64,000 nt of DNA, from positions 1 through 64,000 of the forward strand of contig NZ_JALNUP010000009.1 in NCBI RefSeq assembly GCF_026540855.1. Reading direction: 5' to 3'. This DNA comes from Sphingomonas sp. GC_Shp_5 (GTDB lineage Bacteria > Pseudomonadota > Alphaproteobacteria > Sphingomonadales > Sphingomonadaceae). Below the pieces are notes generated by a model. That model ran no database searches. It was given only the letters and a program-made list of their open reading frames with translations, and was not told where the DNA came from. The position numbers and the translations under genes are program-made. Shown here one piece after another: positions 28,675 through 37,232 of the stretch (positions within the stretch are counted from its first letter, which is position 1; each line of letters opens with the position of its first letter).

Positions 28675-29946
28675 CTAACCGACATGTTCCGATACGCTTT
28701 CCGACAAATCCGCTCCTAGTGCCGTGATATGCGCGCGCCGGGCGGCGGCGATCTCACGCGCTTTCTCGGCCGTTGCCTTGTTGTAGATTCGGGTAACGTC
28801 GAGCGTCGCGTGGCCGGAGATCGGCCGGACGTCGGCGCTGACCGAGCCAACCTCGGTGATCCCGCCATGTCGAAAGCCGGTGAAGGTCATCGCCTTTGGC
28901 AGCCCAGCCTGCTCGCAGATCGCTCGGTGAACCGACGACATGCGCCGCTCCTTGTACTTTTTGCCGCTGCGCTCCTCGACGACGATCACGTCGGCCGTGC
29001 GATCGGTGCGCGCGAGCTCGTCCTCAAGGTCGGGGTAGAGGCGGACGGTCTCAACGCCATCCTCTCCGCGGACGTTGATCGTGAGCGGCAGCACGACGGG
29101 GTTGCCCGTCTTCGACTGCACCAGCGAGATCTGCTCGCCGGGCGCATAGCCTGCCCATTCGATGCCGCGGTGCTCCTGCCCATCGGCATCCTCGAACCCA
29201 AAGGCGTCCCAAACGCGCTGGCAGCACTCAAACGATAGCGCGGCGGCCGTTGCCATGGACTGATAGCCCATCTCGCGCGCTGTGGCCCTGTAGAGGTCAT
29301 ATTCGGCCCTTGTGGTGGCACGGTTGCCCTTCGCGGCGGTGCTCTTGAGCCCCATGCCCGCAAATGGGTTCTCCTTGACGCCTGTGACGCGGTGGTGGCG
29401 GGCCGCCCAGGTCCAAACCAGCCGGCAGACCTGCATGGCATAGGTCGCCTGCCTCTCGCCCCGCTCGCGCAGCTTGCGATAGAGCTTGTCGGCCACGCCG
29501 GCGTCGACCTTGTTCGCCATGCGCTTGCCGAGCGGCGCGGCGCCGGCCTTCGGTTCGAAGGCGGCGAGCATGTCCATCAGCTTGCGATAGTCACGGCGCG
29601 TCTTGCCGGTGTTCTTCTTGAACCGGTCCTGCTCCCGGTACCAGGTGAACAGCCACTCGACCGTACCCTTGACCATGCCGCTGCCGCCCTCGCCGGTGCG
29701 CCACTCGGTCAGCGCCTGGTTCAGGGCGTCACCCTTGGCGATCGCGACGGAAAGCTCGGTGCCCAGCGCGGTCGATGTTAGAGCGCACCGGCGGCCGTCC
29801 CGGATGGCCGGCGTCACCGTGCCGTCGGCGCCCTTGGTCGGCCGCGCCCACGGCGGCAGCTCCCAATAATACGCCGTGTCGCCCGATGCTCGCTTGGTCG
29901 CGCGCACGTAGGCCGGCAGGCGCACCCATCCCCGCGGCTTCGGCAT
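28675..29946 (-). CDS. int: Prophage tyrosine integrase
   Basis: 423-residue tyrosine recombinase. The C-terminal catalytic domain has Arg I in the unusual context FECCQRVWDAF, Lys in QSKTGNPVVLPL, a FRHGG box in place of HxLRH, and HATLDVTRIYNK with the tyrosine nucleophile. It lies beside its presumed tRNA-Lys target. It is the last gene of a leftward overlapping gene chain and starts one base inside the preceding stop, so expression may depend on the early leftward transcript. Confidence 0.9.
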   Translation of the reverse strand: MPKPRGWVRLPAYVRATKRASGDTAYYWELPPWARPTKGADGTVTPAIRDGRRCALTSTALGTELSVAIAKGDALNQALTEWRTGEGGSGMVKGTVEWLFTWYREQDRFKKNTGKTRRDYRKLMDMLAAFEPKAGAAPLGKRMANKVDAGVADKLYRKLRERGERQATYAMQVCRLVWTWAARHHRVTGVKENPFAGMGLKSTAAKGNRATTRAEYDLYRATAREMGYQSMATAAALSFECCQRVWDAFGFEDADGQEHRGIEWAGYAPGEQISLVQSKTGNPVVLPLTINVRGEDGVETVRLYPDLEDELARTDRTADVIVVEERSGKKYKERRMSSVHRAICEQAGLPKAMTFTGFRHGGITEVGSVSADVRPISGHATLDVTRIYNKATAEKAREIAAARRAHITALGADLSESVSEHVG

Positions 29947-30188
29947 CAGTCGAACTCGATCACGTCATCAGCGCCGGCGGCGGCGCCGAACAAAGCCTCA
30001 AGCGCGGAATCCAGATCTGCGCGGGCGACGATCGCCGCACCACGCGGGCCGCGCTGGCGGAAGCGCACGAGCCCGCGCCTCTCCCACTCGCGCAGCTGGC
30101 CCTCTGACACGCCGGTATAGGCAAGCGCCAGGTCCCGGTTCATGCCCGCAGGCCAGTCCGGCAGTCGCTCGATCGCAAGCGCGCTCAA
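29946..30188 (-). CDS. Small winged-helix protein, possible excisionase
   Basis: 80 residues with a MerR/AlpA-like helix-turn-helix, NRDLALAYTGVSEGQLREWE, followed by a wing RRGLVRFRQRGPRGAAIVARA. Position directly before int and the size fit a recombination directionality factor, or a regulator of int. Overlaps both neighbours (TGATG and ATGA). Confidence 0.65.
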   Translation of the reverse strand: MSALAIERLPDWPAGMNRDLALAYTGVSEGQLREWERRGLVRFRQRGPRGAAIVARADLDSALEALFGAAAGADDVIEFD

Positions 30189-30550
30189 CCTTCGTCTCCT
30201 TGGGTGAGATGGGCGGCACGGGCACGGGGGCGGTCATGATGCCAGTCGAGGCCTTGCACGATCTCGGTATCGGCCAACACAGAGCCGTCGCGGCATAGGT
30301 AGTAGCCGTCATCTCGCTGGCCCTCTGTAACCATGTTGAGGTGAGAGACGAAGAAGTAGTCTGCCTTCCCTTCACCCTCGCCCAAGGTAGCCTCGCGCAT
30401 CGCCTGCTTGTACATGAAGTACCGCTTGCGCCATCGGGCACCGGTAAAGTGGTAGACCTTGAGCACGTCGCCGATCATGATCTCGCGACCCGTCTTGTCG
30501 TACACTTTCCCCGCCACCTCAGCCACGGTGGCCTTATCCGGGGAGGTCAT
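30185..30550 (-). CDS. Phage protein of unknown function
   Basis: 121 residues starting MTSPDKATVAEVAGKVYDKT. It has a short beta-rich core around REIMIGDVLKVYHFTGAR and RKRYFMYKQA, and no membrane segment. The IGDVLKVYHF block resembles small phage proteins of the YopX/DUF1653 kind, but I cannot assign it. Overlaps neighbours by four bases on both sides. Confidence 0.6.
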   Translation of the reverse strand: MTSPDKATVAEVAGKVYDKTGREIMIGDVLKVYHFTGARWRKRYFMYKQAMREATLGEGEGKADYFFVSHLNMVTEGQRDDGYYLCRDGSVLADTEIVQGLDWHHDRPRARAAHLTQGDEG

Positions 30551-30774
30551 GGGCGAGCCTTTTTGGCTGGCGCGTAAACGGCGGTCACATCGATGTTGGT
30601 GATGCGGACCTGTTCACCGCGAAAGGCTTGTCGGATTGTACCCTCCGCAGCTTCCGTTGCCTGATCGATAATCTGCTCCATGGTGTAAGGCGTACCCCAC
30701 GAGCCAAGACCACTCAGCTCCAGAGTAATCGTTGCTCTCGCACCTACCGTGCCCTCATATTTGTTCTTGCTCAC
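30547..30774 (-). CDS. Phage protein of unknown function
   Basis: 75 residues, MSKNKYEGTVGARATITLEL..., ending in a basic KKARP tail. Mixed alpha/beta character, no motif recognised. Joined by ATGA overlaps to both neighbours. Confidence 0.55.
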   Translation of the reverse strand: MSKNKYEGTVGARATITLELSGLGSWGTPYTMEQIIDQATEAAEGTIRQAFRGEQVRITNIDVTAVYAPAKKARP

Positions 30775-31268
30775 CCCTCACCCCCAACATCCTGCGGGGT
30801 GCCGGCATCATTTGCCGGCAAGGCGCACATAGCCACGCGATCGTTGAGGGCCGCGGCGATCATTCGGGCGTGCTGCTCGCCGCCCTCAGTCTGGCAATAG
30901 GCCACCTCGCCATCAGGCCCGACGACATACCAAGAGAACGGCACATCTGTGGCCGGGCGCAAACCTTGAACGGTATAGACGATCGGTACATCCGACAGAG
31001 CGCGGTACAGAGCGAGTGCGTCCTCAATCTCCTCCCCCACCACCCCAGCGCTGGCCCGATCGGCGGCGAGGGTGGTGGCAACGGCGTTCGGCCAGTTCTC
31101 GTCAAACGGCACGCCCAGCAAATCGGCTAGGTCACCGGCAATCACATCGGCTTGGTCATCGGTCGGTTCGTTTGGAACGCCGTTCATGGCGCCCGCGATG
31201 CCATCGACTAACCGGAACGCACCGGCCAACGCCTCAACCAGCGCCCGCACCTGTTCCTTCTCCATCAT
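30771..31268 (-). CDS. Phage protein of unknown function
   Basis: 165 residues from MMEKEQVRALVEALAGAFRL, acidic, with a helical N-terminal half and a C-terminal segment DVPFSWYVVGPDGEVAYCQT. The ATG at 31268 has AAGGA seven bases upstream; a coupled in-frame ATG at 31310 (ATGA with the previous stop) would add 14 residues. Function unknown. Confidence 0.55.
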   Translation of the reverse strand: MMEKEQVRALVEALAGAFRLVDGIAGAMNGVPNEPTDDQADVIAGDLADLLGVPFDENWPNAVATTLAADRASAGVVGEEIEDALALYRALSDVPIVYTVQGLRPATDVPFSWYVVGPDGEVAYCQTEGGEQHARMIAAALNDRVAMCALPANDAGTPQDVGGEG

Positions 31269-31306
31269 GCTATATCCTTTTCGGGGTGCGAGGGGTGGGC
31301 GGCCCG

Positions 31307-31609
31307 TCATGGCAGCTTCTCCAAGCTCTTAACCAAGCGAGCGCGGCGAGCGTTTACGGGACGCCAGATCCTGCCATCGCGAGCTTGGTAGGACAGCCGC
31401 CCCTTTTCGATCCAATCGTCGGGCAACTCGCCGATGCCGAACCGCAGGCACGGCTCAATGTCGCGCGGATGGTCGAGCAGGTAAGAGACGAGGTGTCCGA
31501 CCGTTTCCATTTCACCGACACCGGCATGTGTCGCCAGAGGCTCGACGATCTGTGCCAGACGCTCGAACACAAGCTCTGCCTGGGCAAAGTTGATATCTGT
31601 CGACGCCAT
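31307..31609 (-). CDS. Phage protein of unknown function
   Basis: 100 residues, MASTDINFAQAELVFERLAQ..., with a C-terminal basic block (RPVNARRARLVKSLEKL). No motif recognised. Overlaps the preceding stop by one base. Confidence 0.55.
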   Translation of the reverse strand: MASTDINFAQAELVFERLAQIVEPLATHAGVGEMETVGHLVSYLLDHPRDIEPCLRFGIGELPDDWIEKGRLSYQARDGRIWRPVNARRARLVKSLEKLP

Positions 31610-32541
31610 CAGCCTTCCTCCCCCGGCGCGGCTTCGACGGCGGGGTTGAGGGCGCGGATCACCGCATCTGCAACGGTGCCGGCATACTCCCAGCTTTCGG
31701 GATGCTGGAACGGGTCCATCTCTGACCCATAGATGGCGCGATATGCCGCGCTTGTGGCGACATCCACCCTCTCGCTAGGGGAGGGGCTGGCGGTGAGGGC
31801 TGCGAGCACCGCTGCATGATTTTCCATCACCGCAATGCCGATTTCCTCAGCGCTGTGATCGAATACGGCGCACCCTTCCTGCATCTCCACGGACTGCAAC
31901 ATCTCGACCACATCCCCCGCCACGGGCAGTCCGCCTTCCGGCGAGGTGGGCTTGGGCAGCGGTGACGGCATCCCTTGCCATGTTCCGGCATGGTTGACGT
32001 AGTACCAGTTGCCAGCTTTCGGATTTACGGCAAAAAGCGATGCACCCGCAGGTAACGCTGGAAGATACTTATTCGGGATATGCCCGTTGTAATCAGCCGC
32101 TTTCGCCGGGGTGGCCTCGCTCGCGGGTGGGGTGGCGCGGCGCATGAAGTCGAAAAGCTCGTCACGCGTGATCAGGCACATATCCGGATATTCCTCCGGC
32201 GACGTGCGATCATCTACGTTGACCAGCTCGTCCCATGCGTCTTCGGGCGAAAGCGGCTCAGATGCCTCCCACGCATCGATATCCGCGTTCAACTGCTTGG
32301 CATGTTCCGCAGTCAAAACGACGGCCCCGCTCATCAACTCTTCGCTGTCGTTCAGCGCGTCGAGGAGATGTCGTGCCATGCCCTCCCCCGCTGCCGTGCG
32401 CTGGGTGGCTTCGGCGAGGGCGGCGCGGCGCACATCAGACACGCCTGCCCTGTAAGCTGTAGCGAGTTCGCCAACTGGGTGGCCGCCAGCCAGCAGCAAC
32501 AGATGGTCGGCCCGCGCTTCTAGCGCCGCTTGGGGGTTCAT
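31609..32541 (-). CDS. Phage protein of unknown function
   Basis: 310 residues, MNPQAALEARADHLLLLAGG..., largely helical and acidic; a central segment FAVNPKAGNWYYVNHAGTWQ looks like a small beta module. No catalytic motif seen. ATGA overlap with the upstream methyltransferase stop. Confidence 0.55.
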   Translation of the reverse strand: MNPQAALEARADHLLLLAGGHPVGELATAYRAGVSDVRRAALAEATQRTAAGEGMARHLLDALNDSEELMSGAVVLTAEHAKQLNADIDAWEASEPLSPEDAWDELVNVDDRTSPEEYPDMCLITRDELFDFMRRATPPASEATPAKAADYNGHIPNKYLPALPAGASLFAVNPKAGNWYYVNHAGTWQGMPSPLPKPTSPEGGLPVAGDVVEMLQSVEMQEGCAVFDHSAEEIGIAVMENHAAVLAALTASPSPSERVDVATSAAYRAIYGSEMDPFQHPESWEYAGTVADAVIRALNPAVEAAPGEEG

Positions 32542-34412
32542 GCTGCTAGCCCCTGCTCTTCGGCCACCGGCGCGTTGCAGTTCGCCGCGACCAGGGCGCG
32601 CGCCACACGTCGGTTGACGCTATTGCCAATCATCCGGATCTGCGACGAGACGGGCAGTGGCCCGTGGACCTTCTTGCCCGACGGCGTCACGCGATCGCAG
32701 ACCACGGCCAGCTCGTAATCGTCGCGGAAGCCCTGCGCCCGGGCGAGCTCGCGCGGCGTGAGCATCCGCATGCCAATGTCGACGATCACATATTCCTCGC
32801 CGGCGACCATTACGGTGACCAGCCCGAAGCGCGGCTTGGCGGTGACGGTGTGCAGGCTCTCGTCGACCTGCTGCCCATCGACGGCCGAGCCGAAATACTT
32901 GGCAAGGAAGGCGTAGACCTGCCCGACATGGGTACCGCTGGCGGTGATCGTCGGCGCCGTCTGGTCGACCGGCTGGCCGTGCTGGCAGGTGCCGCGGAGC
33001 TTGACGAGGTGCGAGGCGATCAGGCGCTGCTGTGAACCGGTCGCGGTGGCGGTGGACATGGGCTTGCGGGCGTCGCGGCCGGCCAGATTGTCATTGTTCG
33101 GCCCGCCGTTCGCTTGCTCGAGATGGGCGCAGACGATGCCAAGCGGTGTGGCGCCGCCCGGGTGATTGTTCACCCCGCCGTTCGCCGTCGGCGCGTTGAT
33201 CGGCTCCCGCGCGTCCCGGCCGATCCCGCCCGTCGTGTGCTTGGCGATGAAGGCCGACACCACAGCCGCCTTCGCACCGTCGACACAGGTGCCATAGGGC
33301 TTGTGGATGTCGAGCGTCCGCGGCGCCTGGCCGGGCCGCTCGCCATAGCCGGTCTGGATCATCGTCGCGCAGGCGAGCGCCTTGCGATCGTGGACCGTGG
33401 CAGCGCCCAGCGGCTCGCCGGCCGAGCGGGGCTTACCCGCATATTCCGCCCCGCCCGCGCCGACCATCATCGGCGTGACGAGCGCGAACTCGCCGCCCTT
33501 CGCGGTGGTGACAGTCGGCAGACCGCGGTGGACGGAGTGCGTGGTCGTCGAATGCCAGGTGCTGTTGCAGACCGGCACGATGAACGGCTCGGCGGCGGTG
33601 ACCACGAACTTCATGATGCCGTGCGCGATCCGGCGCAGCGTGTTCTCCGCCAGCGGCTTCTTGCGGTCGAAGATCGAGGGGCACGGGATCGACCAGTCGA
33701 TCACGTCATTGGCGGCAGTGCGATAGGCGCGAAGGCCCGGACCGTGCGTTTTTGCCGGCCAGACGATCGGCTCGCCGTCGCGGCGGGCGATGATGAAGAG
33801 CCGCTTGCGGATGGTTGGCTCGCCGTAATCGCAGCCGCGCAGCTCGCGCCATTCCAGCTTGTAGCCGCACTTGCGGAGGGCGGCGGACCATAGCTCGAAC
33901 GTCTCGCCGTTGGGCTTGAGAGCGCGGCGTTTGCCCTTACGCTCGATCGACGGGTCGGCGAGCATCGTTAGCTGGCCGTCGCACGCGCGGTGCTTGATTG
34001 GGATGCCGGTGTTGATGTCGACCTCGCACCAGGTGCGAAACTCCTCGACGTTCTCCAGCATGATCACCTGCGGCGCGACGCGGCGGGCCCACTGGACGAC
34101 AACCCAGGCGAGATCCCGGATGTTCTTCTCAACCGGCTTGCCGCCTTTGGCCTTGCTGAAATGCTTGCAGTCGGGACTGAACCACGCGAGCGCGACATGG
34201 CGGCCGGCCGCGACCTCTTGCGGGTCCGCCTTCCAAACCGACTGGCAGATATGCACCGTGTCGGGATGGTTCGCCTTGTGCATTGCCACAGCCTCGGGGT
34301 CGTGGTTGATCGCGATGTCGACCGGGCGGCCGAACGCCTCCTCGATGCCTGAAGAGGCCCCGCCCCCACCTGCGAAATTGTCGACGATGAGACCTTCGAT
34401 CATCGGGCGCAT
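32538..34412 (-). CDS. DNA (cytosine-5) methyltransferase
   Basis: 624 residues. Motif I is LIVDNFAGGGGASSGIEEAF, the motif IV region LAWFSPDCKHFSKAKGG, motif VI MLENVEEFRTW, motif VIII region EPTIRKRLFIIARRD, motif IX/X region MRMLTPRELARAQGF and SQIRMIGNSVNRRVARAL. Catalytic Cys is present but in SPDC rather than PPC, a variant seen in phage enzymes. The long middle insert may hold target recognition. No restriction partner is adjacent, so self-methylation to evade host restriction is the likely role. The ATG at 34412 has GAGG nine bases upstream; the open frame extends further. Confidence 0.85.
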   Translation of the reverse strand: MRPMIEGLIVDNFAGGGGASSGIEEAFGRPVDIAINHDPEAVAMHKANHPDTVHICQSVWKADPQEVAAGRHVALAWFSPDCKHFSKAKGGKPVEKNIRDLAWVVVQWARRVAPQVIMLENVEEFRTWCEVDINTGIPIKHRACDGQLTMLADPSIERKGKRRALKPNGETFELWSAALRKCGYKLEWRELRGCDYGEPTIRKRLFIIARRDGEPIVWPAKTHGPGLRAYRTAANDVIDWSIPCPSIFDRKKPLAENTLRRIAHGIMKFVVTAAEPFIVPVCNSTWHSTTTHSVHRGLPTVTTAKGGEFALVTPMMVGAGGAEYAGKPRSAGEPLGAATVHDRKALACATMIQTGYGERPGQAPRTLDIHKPYGTCVDGAKAAVVSAFIAKHTTGGIGRDAREPINAPTANGGVNNHPGGATPLGIVCAHLEQANGGPNNDNLAGRDARKPMSTATATGSQQRLIASHLVKLRGTCQHGQPVDQTAPTITASGTHVGQVYAFLAKYFGSAVDGQQVDESLHTVTAKPRFGLVTVMVAGEEYVIVDIGMRMLTPRELARAQGFRDDYELAVVCDRVTPSGKKVHGPLPVSSQIRMIGNSVNRRVARALVAANCNAPVAEEQGLAA

Positions 34413-34597
34413 CAGTTTGAACCTCGGAAGAAGGAAACGAGCCAGTCCCAGCGCGCATCGAGCGCCGCGAGGTCGATAGGCTCTTCGAAGTAGCGGCCCG
34501 CGGCCCGCTGGGCCCGGTCGCGGCGGATCATCACCGTTCCATAGACGCAGCCGGCAAGGGCCAGCACGAACAACGCGGCGGGCAGCCAGGCGGTCAC
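34412..34597 (-). CDS. Small membrane protein
   Basis: 61 residues from a GTG start: one hydrophobic helix AWLPAALFVLALAGCVYGTV, then a basic stretch RRDRAQRAAGRYFEE and a charged tail. GTGA overlap with the upstream zinc-finger peptide and one-base overlap with the methyltransferase. Confidence 0.5.
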   Translation of the reverse strand: MTAWLPAALFVLALAGCVYGTVMIRRDRAQRAAGRYFEEPIDLAALDARWDWLVSFFRGSN

Positions 34598-34722
34598 TCG
34601 CGCACCATCTTGCCGCAGGTGTCGCAGGGGCCGGTGCGGTCGCCGGGGCCGGGGCCCGCAAGCGCGCTGGCGTGATGCTGGTGGCGATCGCCGCACACCC
34701 AAGCGAGAACGCGGCCAATCAC
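34594..34722 (-). CDS. 42-residue zinc-finger-like peptide
   Basis: MIGRVLAWVCGDRHQHHASA... ending GPCDTCGKMVRE, with a CxxC pair plus Cys/His upstream that could bind zinc. GTG start overlaps the upstream stop (GTGA) and its stop overlaps the next GTG, matching the rest of the operon; that overlap pattern is the main support for a gene this short. Confidence 0.45.
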   Translation of the reverse strand: MIGRVLAWVCGDRHQHHASALAGPGPGDRTGPCDTCGKMVRE

Positions 34723-35111
34723 AGCTGCACCTGCGATGCCGAAACGACACAGCTACCAGTAAACTGCGGACGGCTCGGCTTTAACCTTGATCCCGGGGCA
34801 GCACCGACGCCATTCAACGCGACGCCGTACCGGGGGGCGGTGACGGGCGTGGAGGGGCGGCCTTGGACTTCGATTTCATGATCGGCGAGGGCGTGCTGCT
34901 GCTCGTTGCTGCTGGGCTGGCCGCTCTTGCCTACTATGCGGCTCTGCGCCTGTTCGGCGGTAGCGATCGACCGCTGTAGACCAGCTCCTGCTAGCGCCGC
35001 CCAGATCTTGCGCCGATTGGGCCCGACAGTTTCGAGGATGGTGTGAACTGCAACGGCTGCTACGCCGCCCAGACACAGCACACCGATGGCATACTCGAGG
35101 TGAGCCACCAT
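34719..35111 (-). CDS. Phage protein with N-terminal membrane helix
   Basis: 130 residues from the ATG at 35109-35111 (AAGGAG eight bases upstream). One membrane helix EYAIGVLCLGGVAAVAVHTI, then a Gln/Arg-rich soluble tail. Function unknown. Confidence 0.5.
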   Translation of the reverse strand: MVAHLEYAIGVLCLGGVAAVAVHTILETVGPNRRKIWAALAGAGLQRSIATAEQAQSRIVGKSGQPSSNEQQHALADHEIEVQGRPSTPVTAPRYGVALNGVGAAPGSRLKPSRPQFTGSCVVSASQVQL

Positions 35112-35542
35112 TATCGTTGCTCCTTGAGAGAGAACGCCTGCGGCTTGCGGTATGGGTAGGAAACCCAACCGTCGGGCAGGACGTATTTGTGAGCGCCGTT
35201 GGGCGCGATGACCTTCACCCGGCCGTCAGCGCGGGTGATGCCGAGCAGCGGGCACTCGAAGGCGAACACCTCCGGCATGTCCATGTCGCCGCGGTAGATC
35301 TCGATCTTGAGCGCCTGGCGCTTGACGAGCATTGACGGCGCGGTCGGGATGTCGCGGCCGAGCCGGATCAGCTCGCGCTGCTGCTCGTCGGTGAAGCGCT
35401 CGCCTCCGACCCAGCCCAGCGGCCCCTGCTCGGCGCCGATGAGGCTGCCCCACCAGTGGTAGCTTCCCGCCTTCGACGGCGAGTAGAGCATCGTCAGCGG
35501 CTGGCGGCCGACCGGTTCCTTGTTGGGATCCTGGTTGTTCAT
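35111..35542 (-). CDS. Phage protein of unknown function
   Basis: 143 residues, MNNQDPNKEPVGRQPLTMLY..., with a compact beta-rich appearance (YHWWGSLIGAEQGPLGWVGG; KVIAPNGAHKYVLPDGWVSY). No family recognised. Four-base overlap with the upstream gene. Confidence 0.55.
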   Translation of the reverse strand: MNNQDPNKEPVGRQPLTMLYSPSKAGSYHWWGSLIGAEQGPLGWVGGERFTDEQQRELIRLGRDIPTAPSMLVKRQALKIEIYRGDMDMPEVFAFECPLLGITRADGRVKVIAPNGAHKYVLPDGWVSYPYRKPQAFSLKEQR

Positions 35543-35982
35543 GACCGGCTCGCGTCCAAATAGGCGAGCGCATCAGCGCCAGCCTTCGCGCGGATGGCAG
35601 CGCCGCGCGCTGTGACACGGGCGACCTTGGCCTCGGCCTCAGCCTCCTCCTGGTCGCGCATCGAGGCGGCCGCGGCGATCTCGACGTGACTGCGCACCGT
35701 CGCAAGGGATGGCAGCTGGTTCTTGCGCGGCGTCCGCAGCCGGTTGGCTGTGCCGACCAGCAGCATCAGCGCGCGCGGAGGAACCGCCATCTTCTCGGCT
35801 CGAGCGCGGACTTGGTCGAGCAGATCCGACCGTTCCGTCTTCATGGCGACGATGCGGCCGTAGCCCTCTACCTCGTCGAGCTGGTTGATCTGCTGGTTCA
35901 GGAGCTCGACGCGGCCCACGACGAAGCGGAGGTCGTCGATCGCCTGGACCAGATCCGGGTCGATGATCAAACCCGCGCTCAC
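35539..35982 (-). CDS. Phage coiled-coil protein of unknown function
   Basis: 147 residues from GTG at 35982, which makes a GTGA overlap with the upstream stop; an in-frame TTG at 35994 is the alternative. Strongly helical (VELLNQQINQLDEVEGYGRI; DQEEAEAEAKVARVTARGAA), probably coiled coil. Function unknown. Confidence 0.55.
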   Translation of the reverse strand: MSAGLIIDPDLVQAIDDLRFVVGRVELLNQQINQLDEVEGYGRIVAMKTERSDLLDQVRARAEKMAVPPRALMLLVGTANRLRTPRKNQLPSLATVRSHVEIAAAASMRDQEEAEAEAKVARVTARGAAIRAKAGADALAYLDASRS

Positions 35983-36152
35983 AGCGCCATCCAATCGGTG
36001 ACGATGTCGGCGAAGGGGTAGCGGACCTTGTACCAGTCGGCCGAGGTGAACAGGTGCGTCTCGCCGTCACCTTCGTCGAGGATGGCCTCGACCTTGTCCA
36101 GGTCGATCGCGAGCGGGCGCCCGTTGACACCGGGATAAGTGCGCTTGGCCAT
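35979..36152 (-). CDS. 57-residue phage protein
   Basis: Encodes MAKRTYPGVNGRPLAIDLDK and ends ADIVTDWMAL. Acidic, no motif recognised. Its ATG overlaps the HNH-like gene stop (TGATG) and its stop overlaps the next GTG, continuing the operon chain. Confidence 0.45.
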   Translation of the reverse strand: MAKRTYPGVNGRPLAIDLDKVEAILDEGDGETHLFTSADWYKVRYPFADIVTDWMAL

Positions 36153-36520
36153 CAGCGGGGCGCTCCCGCGATGTCAGCCCAGCGGCCCTTGTGCGGGGAC
36201 AGGCGACCGTACTCGCGGCCAGCCTCGGCATGGTTGACGCTGTAGCGCGCCTCCCAGGTGCGGAGCCCGATGCGGTCCTTCTCCTGGTGTGCGCCCGAGC
36301 AAAGCGGCACCGCAGTAAAATCGTGGCTCTTGAGCCCCACGCCTTTCGATCCGTCGGCGTCGGAGTGCGATGCCTCCATGCGCCCGGTGCAGACGTGCCC
36401 TGCCCTTCCCTCGATCAGGCACGGCCGGCCACGGAGCCATTGGAGGTGCTGCGGAAACCGGCGCTCCTCATCAGCACGATGGCTGTTCCGCTTACGCGGC
36501 CGGGTGTCGATCCTGATCAC
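36152..36520 (-). CDS. HNH-like / DUF968-type phage protein
   Basis: 122 residues from GTG at 36520 (GAGG eight bases upstream). Pattern CLIEGRAGHVCTGRMEASHS, then GVGLKSHDFTAVPLCSGAHQE, gives Cys-Cys-His...Cys-His spacing like DUF968 and related HNH-type phage proteins near replication and recombination genes. Expected role: a structure-specific or nicking nuclease; activity is inferred. Confidence 0.6.
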   Translation of the reverse strand: MIRIDTRPRKRNSHRADEERRFPQHLQWLRGRPCLIEGRAGHVCTGRMEASHSDADGSKGVGLKSHDFTAVPLCSGAHQEKDRIGLRTWEARYSVNHAEAGREYGRLSPHKGRWADIAGAPR

Positions 36521-36639
36521 GCGCGGACCTCGCGGCGCACGGCGCGACCGAACGACCGCACCGGCTGCTGCCGGATGCCCAGGCGGCAAGGGACGATCTG
36601 CTGCGCGCGTTCAAACGGATCGACGCCCTCTGCGAGCAT
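36517..36639 (-). CDS. Possible 40-residue first gene of the leftward operon
   Basis: Encodes MLAEGVDPFERAQQIVPCRL and ends RREVRA; the stop makes a GTGA overlap with the HNH-like gene, the main reason to believe it. About 110 bases downstream (in transcription) of two repressor operators. Confidence 0.3.
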   Translation of the reverse strand: MLAEGVDPFERAQQIVPCRLGIRQQPVRSFGRAVRREVRA

Positions 36640-36749
36640 CCCGTCAAACGATGATATCCGACCAGATGAAAACTGCTGCTGCACGGCAGGTAGCTCCTCA
36701 TCACCGTCTGCGGCCGCACGGCACGGCGCTCAGGCTGATGAGGGATGGC

Positions 36750-36787
36750 TACGTTATTCGTAGCAGGCAGTCAATACGATATTCGTA
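36750..36787. promoter_or_regulatory. Two repressor operators controlling the leftward operon
   Basis: Two palindromic sites, TACG-TTATT-CGTA at 36750-36762 and TACG-ATATT-CGTA at 36775-36787, centres 25 bp apart; the first extends to CTACG-N5-CGTAG. A third copy lies at the repressor/Cro-like junction. They sit upstream of the int-bearing leftward operon, in the position of lambda OL. Repressor binding here is inferred from the shared motif. Confidence 0.7.
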
Positions 36788-36790
36788 GCA

Positions 36791-37207
36791 TCAGTCGTCG
36801 TAGATCGGATCCGGCCAGAACCCGTCGCCGTCCGGCGCCTCCTGCTCAACAGGATGACGCGGCGCGGTGAAGCGGGAGGTGTTGGTGAGGTCGACGACAG
36901 GCTCGCTCCCATCGAAGGTGACGCGGATCCACGGCCCGGCAGCGGAGAACCCCTGGAACACGGCGCGCACGGTGGCGCCGGCCTTGAACTGGCCGATCAG
37001 CAGCACCGCACGCACAGACGCAACATAGCCAAGTTGGACGCCACGGCAGGAATAGACCGCGATCGCGTTCTCGTCGGCGGGGTTCTTAGGCTCAGGGCGC
37101 AACTCGATCAGCTCACCCGGCTTCAGCAGCTCAAGCTCGAAGCGGCGCGTCGGCCCCTTCTTGTTAGGATATTGAGTGCCGACGATCGAAAGGGACAACG
37201 CCTTCAC
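36791..37207 (-). CDS. HIRAN-domain protein
   Basis: 138 residues. MKALSLSIVGTQYPNKKGPTR, ELLKPGELIELRPEPKNPAD, ENAIAVYSCRGVQLGYVASV is the HIRAN fold, which in SNF2-type proteins binds DNA 3' ends; stand-alone versions occur in phages. The C-terminal 30 residues are Pro/Asp rich. It lies downstream of the repressor on the same strand and so may be expressed in the lysogen. Confidence 0.75.
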   Translation of the reverse strand: MKALSLSIVGTQYPNKKGPTRRFELELLKPGELIELRPEPKNPADENAIAVYSCRGVQLGYVASVRAVLLIGQFKAGATVRAVFQGFSAAGPWIRVTFDGSEPVVDLTNTSRFTAPRHPVEQEAPDGDGFWPDPIYDD

Positions 37208-37232
37208 AGGTGCGCGGCAGCACCGCCCCCCG

